A model generated the notes under the pieces. It had not been told where the DNA came from. It worked only from the letters and a program-made list of their open reading frames with translations, and did not search any database. Below are positions 25,014-33,983 of a DNA stretch of 64,000 bases, one piece after another. The DNA is from Paenibacillus mangrovi. GTDB taxonomy: Bacteria; Bacillota; Bacilli; Paenibacillales; Paenibacillaceae. Numbering within the stretch: the first letter of the stretch is position 1; the number at the start of each line of letters is the position of its first letter. Where the stretch lies: NCBI RefSeq assembly GCF_022898935.1, contig NZ_JALIRP010000003.1, forward strand, positions 124,001-188,000, read 5' to 3'. A program made the translations under genes and the position numbers.

Positions 25014-25478
25014 TTAAGCGCCCATTATAACTTCCCATACCGGGGCAGTATGTCCACCAGGATAGAGAACATACAGCAGAACATAAACGGCTACGCCGGT
25101 AATCGCCGTCACAAACCAGATCGTGGCCGTGACTCTTCCCCATTTGCGGTGCTTTGAGAATTTCTCCTTGAAGGCCAGCACCAACGTGGTAATCCCGAAT
25201 ACGGCAGCTACGGTAGCCAGCGTAATGTGGAAGATCAGGAAGGTTTGATAATACACTTTAAGCTCGTCCGATCCGCCCCAGGACGTGTTTCCAACAAAGG
25301 CCGTTCTGGACACGTAGATAATGAAGAACAGCAGTGCCGCAATGGCGCCGCTAATCATTACTTTTTTATGGGCGTCACGCTTCCCTTGAATAATGAGCAC
25401 CCAGCCAATTGCCACCAAAATCGCGCTGATGACAATAAACGATGTGCTGATGGTCGGCAACAGCATGTATAAATCCAT
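25014..25478 (-). CDS. ctaM: DUF420 protein, CtaM/YozB-like oxidase maturation factor
   Basis: This 154-residue membrane protein has four hydrophobic segments (about 10-30, 42-60, 78-100, 118-142). It has the DUF420 pattern, including HKKVMISGAIAALLFFIIYV and a second His-containing helix FLIFHITLATVAAVFG. Homologues (YozB in Bacillus, CtaM in Staphylococcus) are needed to assemble heme-A-type terminal oxidases. It follows ctaG by 33 bp and has an AAGGAGG ribosome site, at the end of the caa3 cluster, which supports the assignment. Confidence 0.82.
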   Translation of the reverse strand: MDLYMLLPTISTSFIVISAILVAIGWVLIIQGKRDAHKKVMISGAIAALLFFIIYVSRTAFVGNTSWGGSDELKVYYQTFLIFHITLATVAAVFGITTLVLAFKEKFSKHRKWGRVTATIWFVTAITGVAVYVLLYVLYPGGHTAPVWEVIMGA

Positions 25479-25511
25479 GAAAATCCTCCTTACCTTAGGT
25501 ATATCAGCAGA

Positions 25512-26423
25512 CTACGCACGGTTCATGGAACCTTCGCTATACTCACCCGGCACCATATCGTTGTCTTCTTTATTTTCTTGCTTATACCAACGAAAAAATA
25601 CTTTCGCCAGCATGGTTGCAAAAATAAATTCTTGAAAGAATTTCATCACGATTCCGCCAACCTGCTGATCTACCTTTGTACTCATAATGTTGAAAAAGGT
25701 TGGACCGCCAAAAGCCTCCAATAGCTTCGACGGATCTCCGGGCACGCAATATCCCATCGCTTGCGCCCATGCATTCGGATCGCTGTACGTAGCGTACAAT
25801 GGCTCGATAGAGAAAATAATCAAACCGCAGGCTGGTGTCAACAGCACCATATTCAAGAAGATATAGCCGATCTTGGCGAGTCCCGAGGCTTTATCCTTCT
25901 CTGGCAGCGGATTAATCAAAGTCCACCACATCAGAATGGCTGCAATAAACAGCACCAAATAGTATATCCGGTGAAGCGTAAAGTGCAGCATGACATAGTC
26001 ATGAACATCCGGGAAGTGATAGAAAGAGAATAACCCGTTAAACAGGACTGCAGCAACGATAGGACGCGCAAGGAAGCCCAGCTTCTTGAACGGATTGATC
26101 TTGAGTATGACTCTCCACAACCATGCCGGGATCCCCATCATGAGCAGCGGCGGTGCAACAATAAACGACAGTGCCATCGATGTCATATGAAACGTAAACA
26201 TCAAGTGTCCTAGCAGACTGATCGGCCCGCCTTGAGCAAGGTACAGGATAAACATACCGCAGACGAAGCTGATCTTTTTGCTTAACGGCACAGGCTCAGA
26301 ACCGGCAATCCTCTCACTAAGCGGTCCGATAACAACAAAATACGCAGCCGTCACGATCAGCATAAAAGCGAGAAATAACGGACTGAACAAAGCGCTAAAG
26401 CTAAAATATTCTAACCCCAGCAT
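25512..26423 (-). CDS. ctaG: Cytochrome c oxidase assembly factor CtaG
   Basis: This 303-residue protein has seven or so membrane segments and several conserved histidines (SLLGHLMFTFHMTSMAL near 68-84; HYVMLHFTLHRIYYL-like region near 140-155). That is typical of the Gram-positive CtaG/caa3_CtaG family, which acts in copper or heme delivery to caa3 oxidase and is unrelated to proteobacterial CtaG. It lies behind a strong hairpin that separates it from ctaF. A GAGGAGG ribosome site precedes the ATG. Confidence 0.88.
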   Translation of the reverse strand: MLGLEYFSFSALFSPLFLAFMLIVTAAYFVVIGPLSERIAGSEPVPLSKKISFVCGMFILYLAQGGPISLLGHLMFTFHMTSMALSFIVAPPLLMMGIPAWLWRVILKINPFKKLGFLARPIVAAVLFNGLFSFYHFPDVHDYVMLHFTLHRIYYLVLFIAAILMWWTLINPLPEKDKASGLAKIGYIFLNMVLLTPACGLIIFSIEPLYATYSDPNAWAQAMGYCVPGDPSKLLEAFGGPTFFNIMSTKVDQQVGGIVMKFFQEFIFATMLAKVFFRWYKQENKEDNDMVPGEYSEGSMNRA

Positions 26424-26484
26424 GTTAAAACCTCCTCTCAGGCAGCATCATATCTGTCGAAATTGTGACATCTCGCCTTCACTG

Positions 26485-26517
26485 AAAAAAAGAGGGGGCA
26501 AGAGCCCGCCTCTTTTT
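26485..26517 (-). terminator. Hairpin between ctaF and ctaG
   Basis: On the minus strand AAAGAGGCGGGC...GCCCCCTCTTT is followed by a T-run. It ends most ctaCDEF transcripts and would make ctaG-ctaM expression depend on readthrough or another promoter. Confidence 0.8.
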
Positions 26518-26522
26518 CTATT

Positions 26523-26846
26523 TTACCACCAAACCCAGTACAGAGCCATAACGATGGCTGTACCTGCTATGAAGAATCCGCCAACCATAAACAGGATCGG
26601 CATCATATGCCCCCGGTCTTTTAAGTGCATCCAGTAGCCCATCTGCACGAAGACCTGAAGTACAGCCATAGCGAGGAGAAGAATTACCGTAAATGCGGGA
26701 TTCACTCCGCCGGCAGCGACTGCTGCAAAAGCTATAGCTGTCAGAATGATGGAGAAAATGAATACTATAATATGCTTCTGAGGTCCCTCGTGACGTGCGC
26801 TGTGCTTAACAACATCACGACTTGCCTGGCGATCTGCAGTAGTCAT
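26523..26846 (-). CDS. ctaF: Cytochrome c oxidase subunit IV (CtaF)
   Basis: This small, 107-residue, three-helix membrane protein has hydrophobic segments near 27-47, 50-68 and 80-102, and a QMGYWMHLKDRGH loop typical of subunit IV (COX4_pro/CtaF). It stabilises the oxidase core. The start is 3 bp after the ctaE stop. Confidence 0.9.
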   Translation of the reverse strand: MTTADRQASRDVVKHSARHEGPQKHIIVFIFSIILTAIAFAAVAAGGVNPAFTVILLLAMAVLQVFVQMGYWMHLKDRGHMMPILFMVGGFFIAGTAIVMALYWVWW

Positions 26847-26849
26847 GTC

Positions 26850-27467
26850 TTAGCCCACCTTTCCAAGCAGGTAAACGACCGTAAAGATGAATACCCACAC
26901 GACGTCGATAAAGTGCCAATACATTGCTGACACATAAACCTTAGGTGCCGTTACGACCGTCAATCCTTTTTTGAACAGCTGTCCGATAATGACAGAAATC
27001 CAGAGCACACCGAATGCTACGTGAGCCCCGTGGAAGCCAACCAATGTATAGAACGAAGAACTGAATGCACTGGTTGTCATACCGAATTTCTCGGCAGTTA
27101 CATAATCAGCAAATTCATAAATTTCAAGACCCAGGAAGCCCAGACCCAAAAGAACGGTAACCATTAACCACACGCGAAGCGCAGCTACTTTATGACGGTG
27201 CAGGGCCTGAACGGCGAATACACTGGTCAAGCTGCTGACGAGCAGGATCAAGGTTGCTGCAGCGGTCATCGGCAAATGGAAAAGCTCATTTGCGGTAGGA
27301 CCTTCATTCGTTTGATTGCGGAGCGCAAGGAATGTTGCGAACAGGGTACCGAACAGTACGGCTTCTCCACCAAGGAAGAGCCAGAAGCCGAGTACTTTAT
27401 TACGGCCTTCTAACGTCGCTTTTTCCGGTTCTTGTGGCAATGCGCCGTCTGCATGCGTTGCACTCAT
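26850..27467 (-). CDS. ctaE: Cytochrome c oxidase subunit III (CtaE)
   Basis: This 205-residue protein has five membrane helices. It has the subunit III motifs FWLFLGGEAVLFGTLFATFL (about 28-47), LVGFHGAHVAFGVLWI (about 142-157) and the C-terminal YWHFIDVVWVFIFTVVYLLG. The ATG overlaps the ctaD stop by 4 bp, so translation is coupled. Confidence 0.95.
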   Translation of the reverse strand: MSATHADGALPQEPEKATLEGRNKVLGFWLFLGGEAVLFGTLFATFLALRNQTNEGPTANELFHLPMTAAATLILLVSSLTSVFAVQALHRHKVAALRVWLMVTVLLGLGFLGLEIYEFADYVTAEKFGMTTSAFSSSFYTLVGFHGAHVAFGVLWISVIIGQLFKKGLTVVTAPKVYVSAMYWHFIDVVWVFIFTVVYLLGKVG

Positions 27468-29353
27468 GCTTTTACCCCCTCTTCTTCCAGCTCTTCAACT
27501 TCGATGTGCCAGCCGTGATCGTCATACAGGGAACGCAGCAGCATGGAACCGAAAGTGATAACGAGTCCGATAATAACGACAATCCAGTTGTTGAAGATCA
27601 AGCTCATAAAGGAATTCGAGAAACTCTCTTTACTGAACATGAATCCAAGACCAGCGATGAAAATACCGACGGACATAACGAAAGGAAGAATGGTCGGCGA
27701 AGGCATATGGATCGGTCCGATCGGTTCCGCAGGAGTCATTTCTTTGTTGCCAGCCATTTTTTCTTTCCAATAAGCATCGATGCCGCGAACAAGCGGAATT
27801 TGCTTGAAGTTGTACTCTGGCGGAGGAGATGGGATCGCCCATTCCAGTGTACGTCCATCTTCCCAAGGATCGTTAGCAACGCCTTTAGGCTTCGTAGCCG
27901 TTACGATTGCGTTGATCAGGAAGAAGATAACACCGATACCCATCGTAATTGCACCAATAGTACTGATCAAGTTCAGCGTATCGAAGTTTTGGTTAGGCAG
28001 ATAAGTAAATACGCGACGTTGCATACCCATGAGACCCAAGAAATGCTGTACGAAGAAGGTCAGATGGAAACCGATAATAAAGAACCAGAAAGACAATTTA
28101 CCAAGTGTTTCGTTCAGCATACGGCCGAACATCTTAGGCCACCAGTAATGAAGACCTGCAAGGATACCGGATACGAGAGCACCAACGATAACGTAGTGGA
28201 AGTGCGCTACGACGAAATAGGTATCATGGAACTGGTAGTCGGCAGGAGCCGATGCGAGCATAACCCCTGTTACACCACCCATAACGAAGGTAGGGATAAA
28301 TCCGATCGCAAACAGGTTCGGGCTTGTAAAGCGAATCTGTCCGCCCCACATGGTGAACAGCCAGTTAAAGATTTTGATACCCGTAGGTACCGCGATAAGC
28401 ATTGTTGCAATCGAGAACAGTGCGTTCGCAACCGGACCAAGGCCTGTTGTGAACATGTGGTGAGCCCAAACCATGAAGCCCAGGAAGGCAATCAGGATGG
28501 TCGCAAACACCATGGAGCTGTAACCGAAAAGACGCTTGCGCGAGAATGTCGGTATAACCTCGGAAATAACGCCGAAAGCCGGCAGGATGAGGATATACAC
28601 TTCAGGGTGACCAAATATCCAGAAGATATGCTGCCAAAGAACGGGGTTACCGCCGTTGGCGACTTCAAAGAAGTTGGCTCCCAAAATACGGTCAAACGAG
28701 AGCAGTACCAAACCAACCGTTACGGCTGGGAATGCGAACAGGATCATCGCAGAAGTAATGAAGGATGTCCATGTAAACATTGGCATTCTCATAAAGGACA
28801 TTCCCGGTGCACGCATCGTAATGATCGTAGCCAGGAAGTTGATGCCCCCGATCAGTGTACCAAGACCGGCGATCTGAAGGCCGACGGTGTAAAAATCCAC
28901 ACCATGCGTCGTACTGTAAGTATGTGTTGAGAGCGGAGTATAAGCCGTCCAGCCCGCATCAGGCGCGCCGCCCATAATCCAGCTCAGGTTGAGCAGTAGG
29001 CCGCCGAACAGGAACGTCCAGAAACCAAGTGAGTTCAGAAACGGAAAGGCGACGTCGCGCGCACCGATTTGCAGCGGGATGACCGCATTCATCAGTGCAA
29101 AGATCACAGGCATAACGCCCAGGAAGATCATCGTCGTACCGTGCATTGTAATCAGTTCGTTAAATGTTTGGGCTGATACAAAATCGTTCATCGGCTTGAT
29201 CAGCTGCAAGCGGATCAATATCGCTTCGATACCGCCGATTCCAAAGAACAAACCGCCAGCCAGTAAGTAAAGTATGGCAATTTTCTTATGGTCGACTGTC
29301 GTAAGCCAATCCATTAAGCCCTTATGGCGCTTGACACTATGAGCATGAGCCAA
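27464..29353 (-). CDS. ctaD: Cytochrome c oxidase subunit I (CtaD)
   Basis: This 629-residue heme-copper oxidase core has 12 or more membrane helices. It shows the first heme His in ELITMHGTTMIFLG, the CuB/cross-linked Tyr motif GHPEVYILILPAFG, the His pair in WAHHMF, and the final HDTYFVVAHFHYV motif carrying heme ligands. This is an A-type oxidase reducing O2 and pumping protons. The extended C-terminus is usual for Bacillus-type CtaD. A 532-codon open frame on the opposite strand is a codon-bias shadow. Confidence 0.97.
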   Translation of the reverse strand: MAHAHSVKRHKGLMDWLTTVDHKKIAILYLLAGGLFFGIGGIEAILIRLQLIKPMNDFVSAQTFNELITMHGTTMIFLGVMPVIFALMNAVIPLQIGARDVAFPFLNSLGFWTFLFGGLLLNLSWIMGGAPDAGWTAYTPLSTHTYSTTHGVDFYTVGLQIAGLGTLIGGINFLATIITMRAPGMSFMRMPMFTWTSFITSAMILFAFPAVTVGLVLLSFDRILGANFFEVANGGNPVLWQHIFWIFGHPEVYILILPAFGVISEVIPTFSRKRLFGYSSMVFATILIAFLGFMVWAHHMFTTGLGPVANALFSIATMLIAVPTGIKIFNWLFTMWGGQIRFTSPNLFAIGFIPTFVMGGVTGVMLASAPADYQFHDTYFVVAHFHYVIVGALVSGILAGLHYWWPKMFGRMLNETLGKLSFWFFIIGFHLTFFVQHFLGLMGMQRRVFTYLPNQNFDTLNLISTIGAITMGIGVIFFLINAIVTATKPKGVANDPWEDGRTLEWAIPSPPPEYNFKQIPLVRGIDAYWKEKMAGNKEMTPAEPIGPIHMPSPTILPFVMSVGIFIAGLGFMFSKESFSNSFMSLIFNNWIVVIIGLVITFGSMLLRSLYDDHGWHIEVEELEEEGVKA

Positions 29354-29391
29354 GGTTGGTACCCCCTCTTATAAAATCTTGCTGTTATTGC

Positions 29392-30435
29392 TTAGTACTC
29401 CAATTTGTAGTTAGCCAAGTAATCGGCAATGCCATCGATTTGTTCATCTGTCAGACCCAAATCTTTTGGAGCTGGCATTTTGTTGCCCTGTTTCACAGCT
29501 TGTGGATCTTCAAGCCATGTTTTCAGGTTTTCCTTAACCGGTTTACCTCCGTCTTGACCTTCATTCAGCAAGATACCGGCAACAGATTCACGGGAACCGA
29601 TGCCTGTAAGATTCGGAGCTACTGGACCCCCTTGATCACCAACAGCATGGCAAGACAGGCAAGAATTTTTGAATGTTTCAGCCAGAGCTTGATCTTTAGG
29701 CAGAACAGCAGGCGCTTTCATTGCTGTAACCCATTTATCGAACGAATCCGGGCTTACAGCCTTGACCTTGAATTCCATCAGAGCGTGTGACGCACCGCAA
29801 AGCTCGGCGCATTTACCGCGGTAAACGCCTTCTTTATCCGTGCTGAAGCTGAACCGATTGATGGTTCCATCCGGGTTCGTATCCATTTTACCGGACAGGG
29901 ATGGCACCCAGAAGGAGTGAAGCACGTCAGCAGTTTTCAGCTCAAAAGCAATGTTTTTGCCCGTTGGAATGATCAGTTCCTGAGCGGTGTTTACACCGTA
30001 CTGAGGATATTCAAACTCCCACCAGTATTGGTGCGAAGTTACCTTAACCTGTACGGAACCCTTTTCATTATAATGATCGTCACCAAAAGCAAAGATCTGC
30101 TGAACCGTAGGAACAGCAAGAATAAACACCAGAATAAGCGGAATGACTGTCCAGATAATCTCCAGCTTGAAGTTACCTTCTACTTGTTCAGGTATTTCTG
30201 TTTGTCCCTTTTTCCTGCGGAACTTAATCAAAACGTATACCCCAATTGCAAATACGACGACCAGGACAGCGACCATGATCGTGATTGAAAGCTTCATCAA
30301 ATCATACTGTCCTTGCGCCACAGGCCCCTGTGGTCGTAATGCCGACAAGTCCTCGCGGCCGCACCCGGCTAAAAGCAGAGAAAATACTGCGAGCAAGGGA
30401 ACAAGTCGCTTTACAGCCTGCCACCGTTTCATCAT
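29392..30435 (-). CDS. ctaC: Cytochrome c oxidase subunit II with cytochrome c domain (CtaC)
   Basis: This 347-residue lipoprotein has lipobox LLAGC (Cys25), two membrane helices (about 48-70 and 95-113) and a CuA cupredoxin domain. CuA ligands are His173, Cys209, Glu211, Cys213, His217 and Met220. A C-terminal c-type cytochrome has heme motif Cys259-x-x-Cys262-His263 and a distal Met in KMPAPKD. This fused cytochrome defines a caa3 oxidase. It is the first gene of the operon, with a strong promoter at 30550-30578. Confidence 0.96.
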   Translation of the reverse strand: MMKRWQAVKRLVPLLAVFSLLLAGCGREDLSALRPQGPVAQGQYDLMKLSITIMVAVLVVVFAIGVYVLIKFRRKKGQTEIPEQVEGNFKLEIIWTVIPLILVFILAVPTVQQIFAFGDDHYNEKGSVQVKVTSHQYWWEFEYPQYGVNTAQELIIPTGKNIAFELKTADVLHSFWVPSLSGKMDTNPDGTINRFSFSTDKEGVYRGKCAELCGASHALMEFKVKAVSPDSFDKWVTAMKAPAVLPKDQALAETFKNSCLSCHAVGDQGGPVAPNLTGIGSRESVAGILLNEGQDGGKPVKENLKTWLEDPQAVKQGNKMPAPKDLGLTDEQIDGIADYLANYKLEY

Positions 30436-30549
30436 TGATCTACCCCACTTCGTACATTTTCACAGGTGCCGCCAAAGAAACTTTTGGCAGTCAATCACCT
30501 GCGCTAGAACGGATGAATCACTACTGTCAATTAAAACAATCACCTATTT

Positions 30550-30578
30550 AATATAAATTTAAGGTACTATTTTGTCAA
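30550..30578 (-). promoter_or_regulatory. Sigma-A promoter of ctaCDEF
   Basis: On the minus strand TTGACA is spaced exactly 17 bp from TATATT, about 115 bp upstream of ctaC. This leaves a long untranslated leader with no recognised riboswitch. Confidence 0.7.
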
Positions 30579-30782
30579 TGATTCTGACCTAGTTCACAAA
30601 TTGTTCGAAAAGTGCTTAAAGTCGCGCCACACAAGCATTTGCAATCGTTTCCACCGTGCTACCATTCCCTTTTCGACCCCTGGTTTGGAACCTTATTTAT
30701 CCTTTTTCGTATACCCACATTTCAACTCTTTCATTCATTTTCCCCCTTTTTCCAAGCTTTGAATCGTCAGCTTTCAACAAAA

Positions 30783-30803
30783 AAGGAGCCTATGCGGCTC
30801 CTA
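30783..30803 (-). terminator. Terminator overlapping the map stop codon
   Basis: AGGAGCC-GCAT-AGGCTCCT-type hairpin arms (AGGAGCC/GGCTCCT) are followed on the minus strand by six T residues. The stop codon of the methionine aminopeptidase gene lies in the stem. Confidence 0.75.
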
Positions 30804-31550
30804 ATTGGTGAGTATTAGTGGTCCTTCATCCGTGATTGCAATCGTGTGCTCGAACTGAACACCGGGTGTACCGTCCGCTGTCTGGATGCTCCAGCCGTCA
30901 TCATTCCAGAGAACCGCCCCGGTTTCACCCAGCGTGAATATAGGTTCAACGGTTATGACCATCCCCTCTTCCAGACGGACGCCGTCGCCGCGTTTGCCGT
31001 AACTAGGCACATCCGGCGGCTCATGAATTCGTTGACCGATGCCGTGTCCCACCAAAGGCTTAACAACGCCATATCGTCCCTTTCGCGCTGCCTTCTCGAT
31101 AACATATCCAATGTCGCCTATGGTATTGCCGATCCTCGCCTGATCAATACCTTTATAAAGCGCCTGTTCTGTCTTCAGCATCAGCTTCTGCAGCGGCCTG
31201 CTCAGCACCCCCACACCATAGCTCCAGCCGGAATCGGCAAGCCAGCCGTCCTTGTTGACGACAATATCAATGGTCACCACATCCCCTTCCGATAAAGGAA
31301 CATCATTCGGAAAGCCATGGCAGACGGTATCGTTGACGGAAGCACAGGTCGCGAACGGAAATCCTCGGTACCCTTTTTGCTCCGGAGCCGCTCTGTGTTT
31401 GGCCAGATACTCTTCTACAAAAGCATCAATGGCAAGCGGCGTCACCCCGGGCCCGATCATCTTTGCAATTTCCTGATGGCAAGCGAATAGAATACGGCCC
31501 GCTTCCCGCATATAGCTGATTTCTTCCTTGCTTTTCAAGCTTATCTCCAT
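30801..31550 (-). CDS. map: Methionine aminopeptidase, type I
   Basis: This 249-residue enzyme removes the N-terminal Met from nascent proteins. All five metal ligands of the pita-bread fold are visible: Asp in TIDIVV, Asp in LADSGWSY, His in VGHGIGQ, Glu in TVEPIF and Glu in QFEHT. The substrate His is in ATCASVNDTVCHGFP. I use the ATG at 31550, with AAGGGAG 6 nt upstream; the seven residues before it have no support. The gene is not in a ribosomal-protein cluster, so it may be a second copy (YflG-like) rather than the essential one. Confidence 0.92.
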   Translation of the reverse strand: MEISLKSKEEISYMREAGRILFACHQEIAKMIGPGVTPLAIDAFVEEYLAKHRAAPEQKGYRGFPFATCASVNDTVCHGFPNDVPLSEGDVVTIDIVVNKDGWLADSGWSYGVGVLSRPLQKLMLKTEQALYKGIDQARIGNTIGDIGYVIEKAARKGRYGVVKPLVGHGIGQRIHEPPDVPSYGKRGDGVRLEEGMVITVEPIFTLGETGAVLWNDDGWSIQTADGTPGVQFEHTIAITDEGPLILTN

Positions 31551-31685
31551 GCTGCACTCCCTTTCGTACACGCTTTTACGCCCATCTAACCGGGAATGTT
31601 ACACTATATGCATCAAGGAGCCCGTACCGCCGTTTGCAGCACAAAAAAACCGCTTCCGCGAAGATTCTCCGCAGAATACGGTTTG

Positions 31686-31729
31686 ATTCATTATATTCGT
31701 TTATTTAATTCATTATATTCGTTTATTTA
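31686..31729. repeat. Exact 22-bp tandem duplication
   Basis: The unit that starts ATTCATTATATTCG and ends TTTATTTA occurs twice with no gap (31686-31707 and 31708-31729), downstream of a small conserved-type gene. Nothing else in the interval 31572-31746 is recognisable. Confidence 0.9.
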
Positions 31730-31746
31730 TGCTGGCACTGAAGTGA

Positions 31747-31935
31747 TTATGAAACAGAAGAATTCATTCTTCCCAATTCATGCTCCACAACCGAGGTCAA
31801 CTCTTCTTCGTACCCTCCCATAATATGATATTTCCGGACGTATTCCTTAACAAATTTCTTCGGATCCTTTGGCCGGAAAATCCGTGTCATTTCCCGCAGA
31901 CTTTCTTTTACTTCGTTATGACCTTTCGTTGCCAT
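31747..31935 (-). CDS. Small protein of unknown function
   Basis: This 62-residue charged, helical protein (MATKGHNEVKESLREMTRIF at the start; YVRKYHIMGGYEEEL in the middle) has a strong GGAGGGA ribosome site before the ATG at 31935. It has no membrane segment and no motif I can name. It stands alone. Good start signal and composition make it likely real. Confidence 0.6.
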   Translation of the reverse strand: MATKGHNEVKESLREMTRIFRPKDPKKFVKEYVRKYHIMGGYEEELTSVVEHELGRMNSSVS

Positions 31936-32277
31936 GATAGTTCCCTCCCAAAACACTTGAATGGATTGCTCCAATTAAGAGAATGCCGAAAAGACCTTAC
32001 CTGACATGAAGAAGTAGTCGTTTGCAGTTAGTTATAGGTTTGGGCTGAACGCTCCCGGCGCCGCTTAAGGTACTGGAATTAACATACCCTAAAATGGCAA
32101 AGACTGTATCACTCCTTTCATTGTAGCATATTCTGCTGCCGAAAACAGCTTTCCAAAGAAATGAATGGATTTTTATATTGAATTTAAAGGTTCTTATCTT
32201 TGATCATCGGTTATTCGGGTTAAGTTAATAATAACAATAGATATTTACGTTTGCGTGACATGAAAGGAGACTTGAAC
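31936..32277. other. Intergenic region
   Basis: About 340 bp between divergent genes with no gene. It should hold both promoters. I see AT-rich tracts near 32170-32240 but no -35/-10 pair I trust. Confidence 0.4.
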
Positions 32278-33300
32278 ATGGAAAGCCACGACATTCTGCG
32301 ATTTCAAACGCCATCATACAGAACACCGTCATTTTCTTACCAGCCGCCGGATAAATCGGGATCAAAACAGCCTTTGCTGGACAAGGTGGATGCGGAGATT
32401 AGCAAGTCTTTTCCAAAAATGAGAAGTCTTCTAGTTGTTCGCCACGGTCAGCTTATATACGAAAAATATTATAACGGTCACGAAAGCGGATCACTGAATG
32501 ATCTGAGGTCCGCCACAAAAAGCTTTACGTCGATCCTAACCGGAATCGCTGCGAGCCAAAGTCAGCTGCCTGGCTTGGATGAGCCGCTTCTGAGCATACT
32601 TGGCCGTTACGCCACCAGAAAAACAGATCCTGCACTACATGAAGTCCTTACCCTCCGCAGGCTGCTAACCATGACGACCGGAATGGCCTGGCAGACCGGC
32701 AAGAAGCTGGGAGAGCCGATGATCCGCCGTTTTCATCAAAGCAGACAATGGACTTCCTTCGCCCTCTCCCTGCCGGTGGATCCGGAGATGATCGGGCGTT
32801 TTCAATACCGCAGTATTGATACGCATCTGCTCTCTGTCATTTTGTCGGAATGCACAGGCCAGGATGCTTACTCATACGCCAGGGAGCATCTGTTTGAACC
32901 GCTCGGCATCGGACACTCCGCATGGGATTCCAGCCCAGAAGGCCACAGTATGGGACATGTTGGTCTGTATCTCACTTCACGGGATATGGCCAAGTTTGGT
33001 GTGTGCTGTCTTCAGGGAGGCAACTGGCAGGGACATCAGATTATTTCTTCAACCTGGCTAGACCAGGCGCTTCAGACACAGGTGGAGGGCTATCCTGCTT
33101 TTGGGGATTACGGATTCGGCTGGTGGACAGGTAAAATGAACGGTGAATCCTTCAGCTGTGCTCACGGACATGGCGGACAACAGATTTATCTGTTTCCCGC
33201 ACTTGAAGCCGTGATTGTGTTTACTGCGGACACCAAAGTCCGTCGCTGGAAGAATCCCCGGCCGCTGCTGCAGCAGTTCATATTGAGCGCTTTCCGCTGA
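32278..33300 (+). CDS. Serine hydrolase, beta-lactamase/class C family
   Basis: This 340-residue protein without a clear signal peptide belongs to the beta-lactamase-related serine hydrolases (penicillin-binding protein/esterase group). The SxxK nucleophile is SATK (about 78-81), the tyrosine motif is Tyr-Arg-Ser (about 177), and the third motif is HGG (about 298-300). The last replaces the KTG of true beta-lactamases, which points to an esterase or peptidase rather than drug resistance. The ATG at 32278 has AAAGGAGA. It is a monocistronic-looking gene. Confidence 0.85.
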   Translation: MESHDILRFQTPSYRTPSFSYQPPDKSGSKQPLLDKVDAEISKSFPKMRSLLVVRHGQLIYEKYYNGHESGSLNDLRSATKSFTSILTGIAASQSQLPGLDEPLLSILGRYATRKTDPALHEVLTLRRLLTMTTGMAWQTGKKLGEPMIRRFHQSRQWTSFALSLPVDPEMIGRFQYRSIDTHLLSVILSECTGQDAYSYAREHLFEPLGIGHSAWDSSPEGHSMGHVGLYLTSRDMAKFGVCCLQGGNWQGHQIISSTWLDQALQTQVEGYPAFGDYGFGWWTGKMNGESFSCAHGHGGQQIYLFPALEAVIVFTADTKVRRWKNPRPLLQQFILSAFR

Positions 33301-33404
33301 CAGCCATGAAATCTGGATAATCCGCTGCAAGTCAGGGAACGTTAATAAGGCAGTTTTACGTCTTCAGCAGAATGTTTCCGACAGCGATGAAGGAGGACTC
33401 TTGG

Positions 33405-33689
33405 ATGAAAAACAAAGACAAAGCCATGCTGCCTGTTTCCCGTGAAGAGGTTGAGGTTGACGGCATCTACACCAATGAATGGGGACGTGAGGAAACGCTG
33501 CATCGCGGGCAGAATTTCCCGTCCGATCCGATGCTGGGGACAACTGAGTGGCAGCTCAGCGAATTCCTATACGATAATCATCATGAAGGCCGGACCGATC
33601 CCCGCCTCGTTCCGAAGGAAAACGACACGGACAAGATCGGCAAAATTACGCATCCACGCAGGCAGCAGCAAGGCGGCGACCCTTCTTAA
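33405..33689 (+). CDS. Small hydrophilic protein of unknown function
   Basis: This 94-residue acidic protein starts at an ATG with AAGGAGGA 8 nt upstream. It is rich in Glu, Asp, Asn and Arg, with no membrane segment. The middle (DGIYTNEWGREETLHRGQNF) looks folded, and the tail is disordered. The family is not recognised. The first copy of a 48-bp repeat overlaps its last codons. Confidence 0.6.
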   Translation: MKNKDKAMLPVSREEVEVDGIYTNEWGREETLHRGQNFPSDPMLGTTEWQLSEFLYDNHHEGRTDPRLVPKENDTDKIGKITHPRRQQQGGDPS

Positions 33690-33846
33690 GGAAAATGTTT
33701 ATCGATGTATCTTCACAGAAGACAGACCGCATTTAGTGGTAATTTTCCTTGCGATTATGGAATGGTTCAGCTTCGCTGAAAATTATGCATTCCATAATCT
33801 TAAGGAAAACGTTTATCGATGTATCTTCACAGAAGACAGACCGCAT
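33685..33846. repeat. 48-bp direct repeat pair enclosing a nested palindrome
   Basis: Two 48-bp copies (33685-33732 and 33799-33846) differ at one base. Between them lie a 10-bp inverted repeat (ATTATGGAAT at 33754-33763 and ATTCCATAAT at 33789-33798) and an inner stem TTCAG/CTGAA (33766-33780). AAGGAAAAT in copy 1 is also the complement of ATTTTCCTT at 33742-33750. It has the make-up of a non-autonomous repeat element or a REP-like palindromic unit. A diverged relative of the core lies at 43641-43675. Confidence 0.8.
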
Positions 33847-33983
33847 GCACAAAAGGCATCTTCAAGAGCAGGCTCCGGAATGGTTGCCAATGCTCTTGGG
33901 GATGCCTTTTTACCTTTCATAACTTGTCTTAAGACGACATATGTTTATACAACAATCCCGTTGTAAGACAAGGAGTGGTAGTG

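Noticed and set aside
27332..28930. A 532-codon open frame on the plus strand
   Set aside because: It is exactly antisense to ctaD/ctaE, is rich in charged residues without domain character, and has no ribosome site. ctaD is certain, so this is a codon-bias shadow.
32278..33300. Serine hydrolase as a beta-lactamase resistance gene
   Set aside because: The third motif is HGG rather than KTG and there is no clear export signal; an esterase or peptidase role is more likely.
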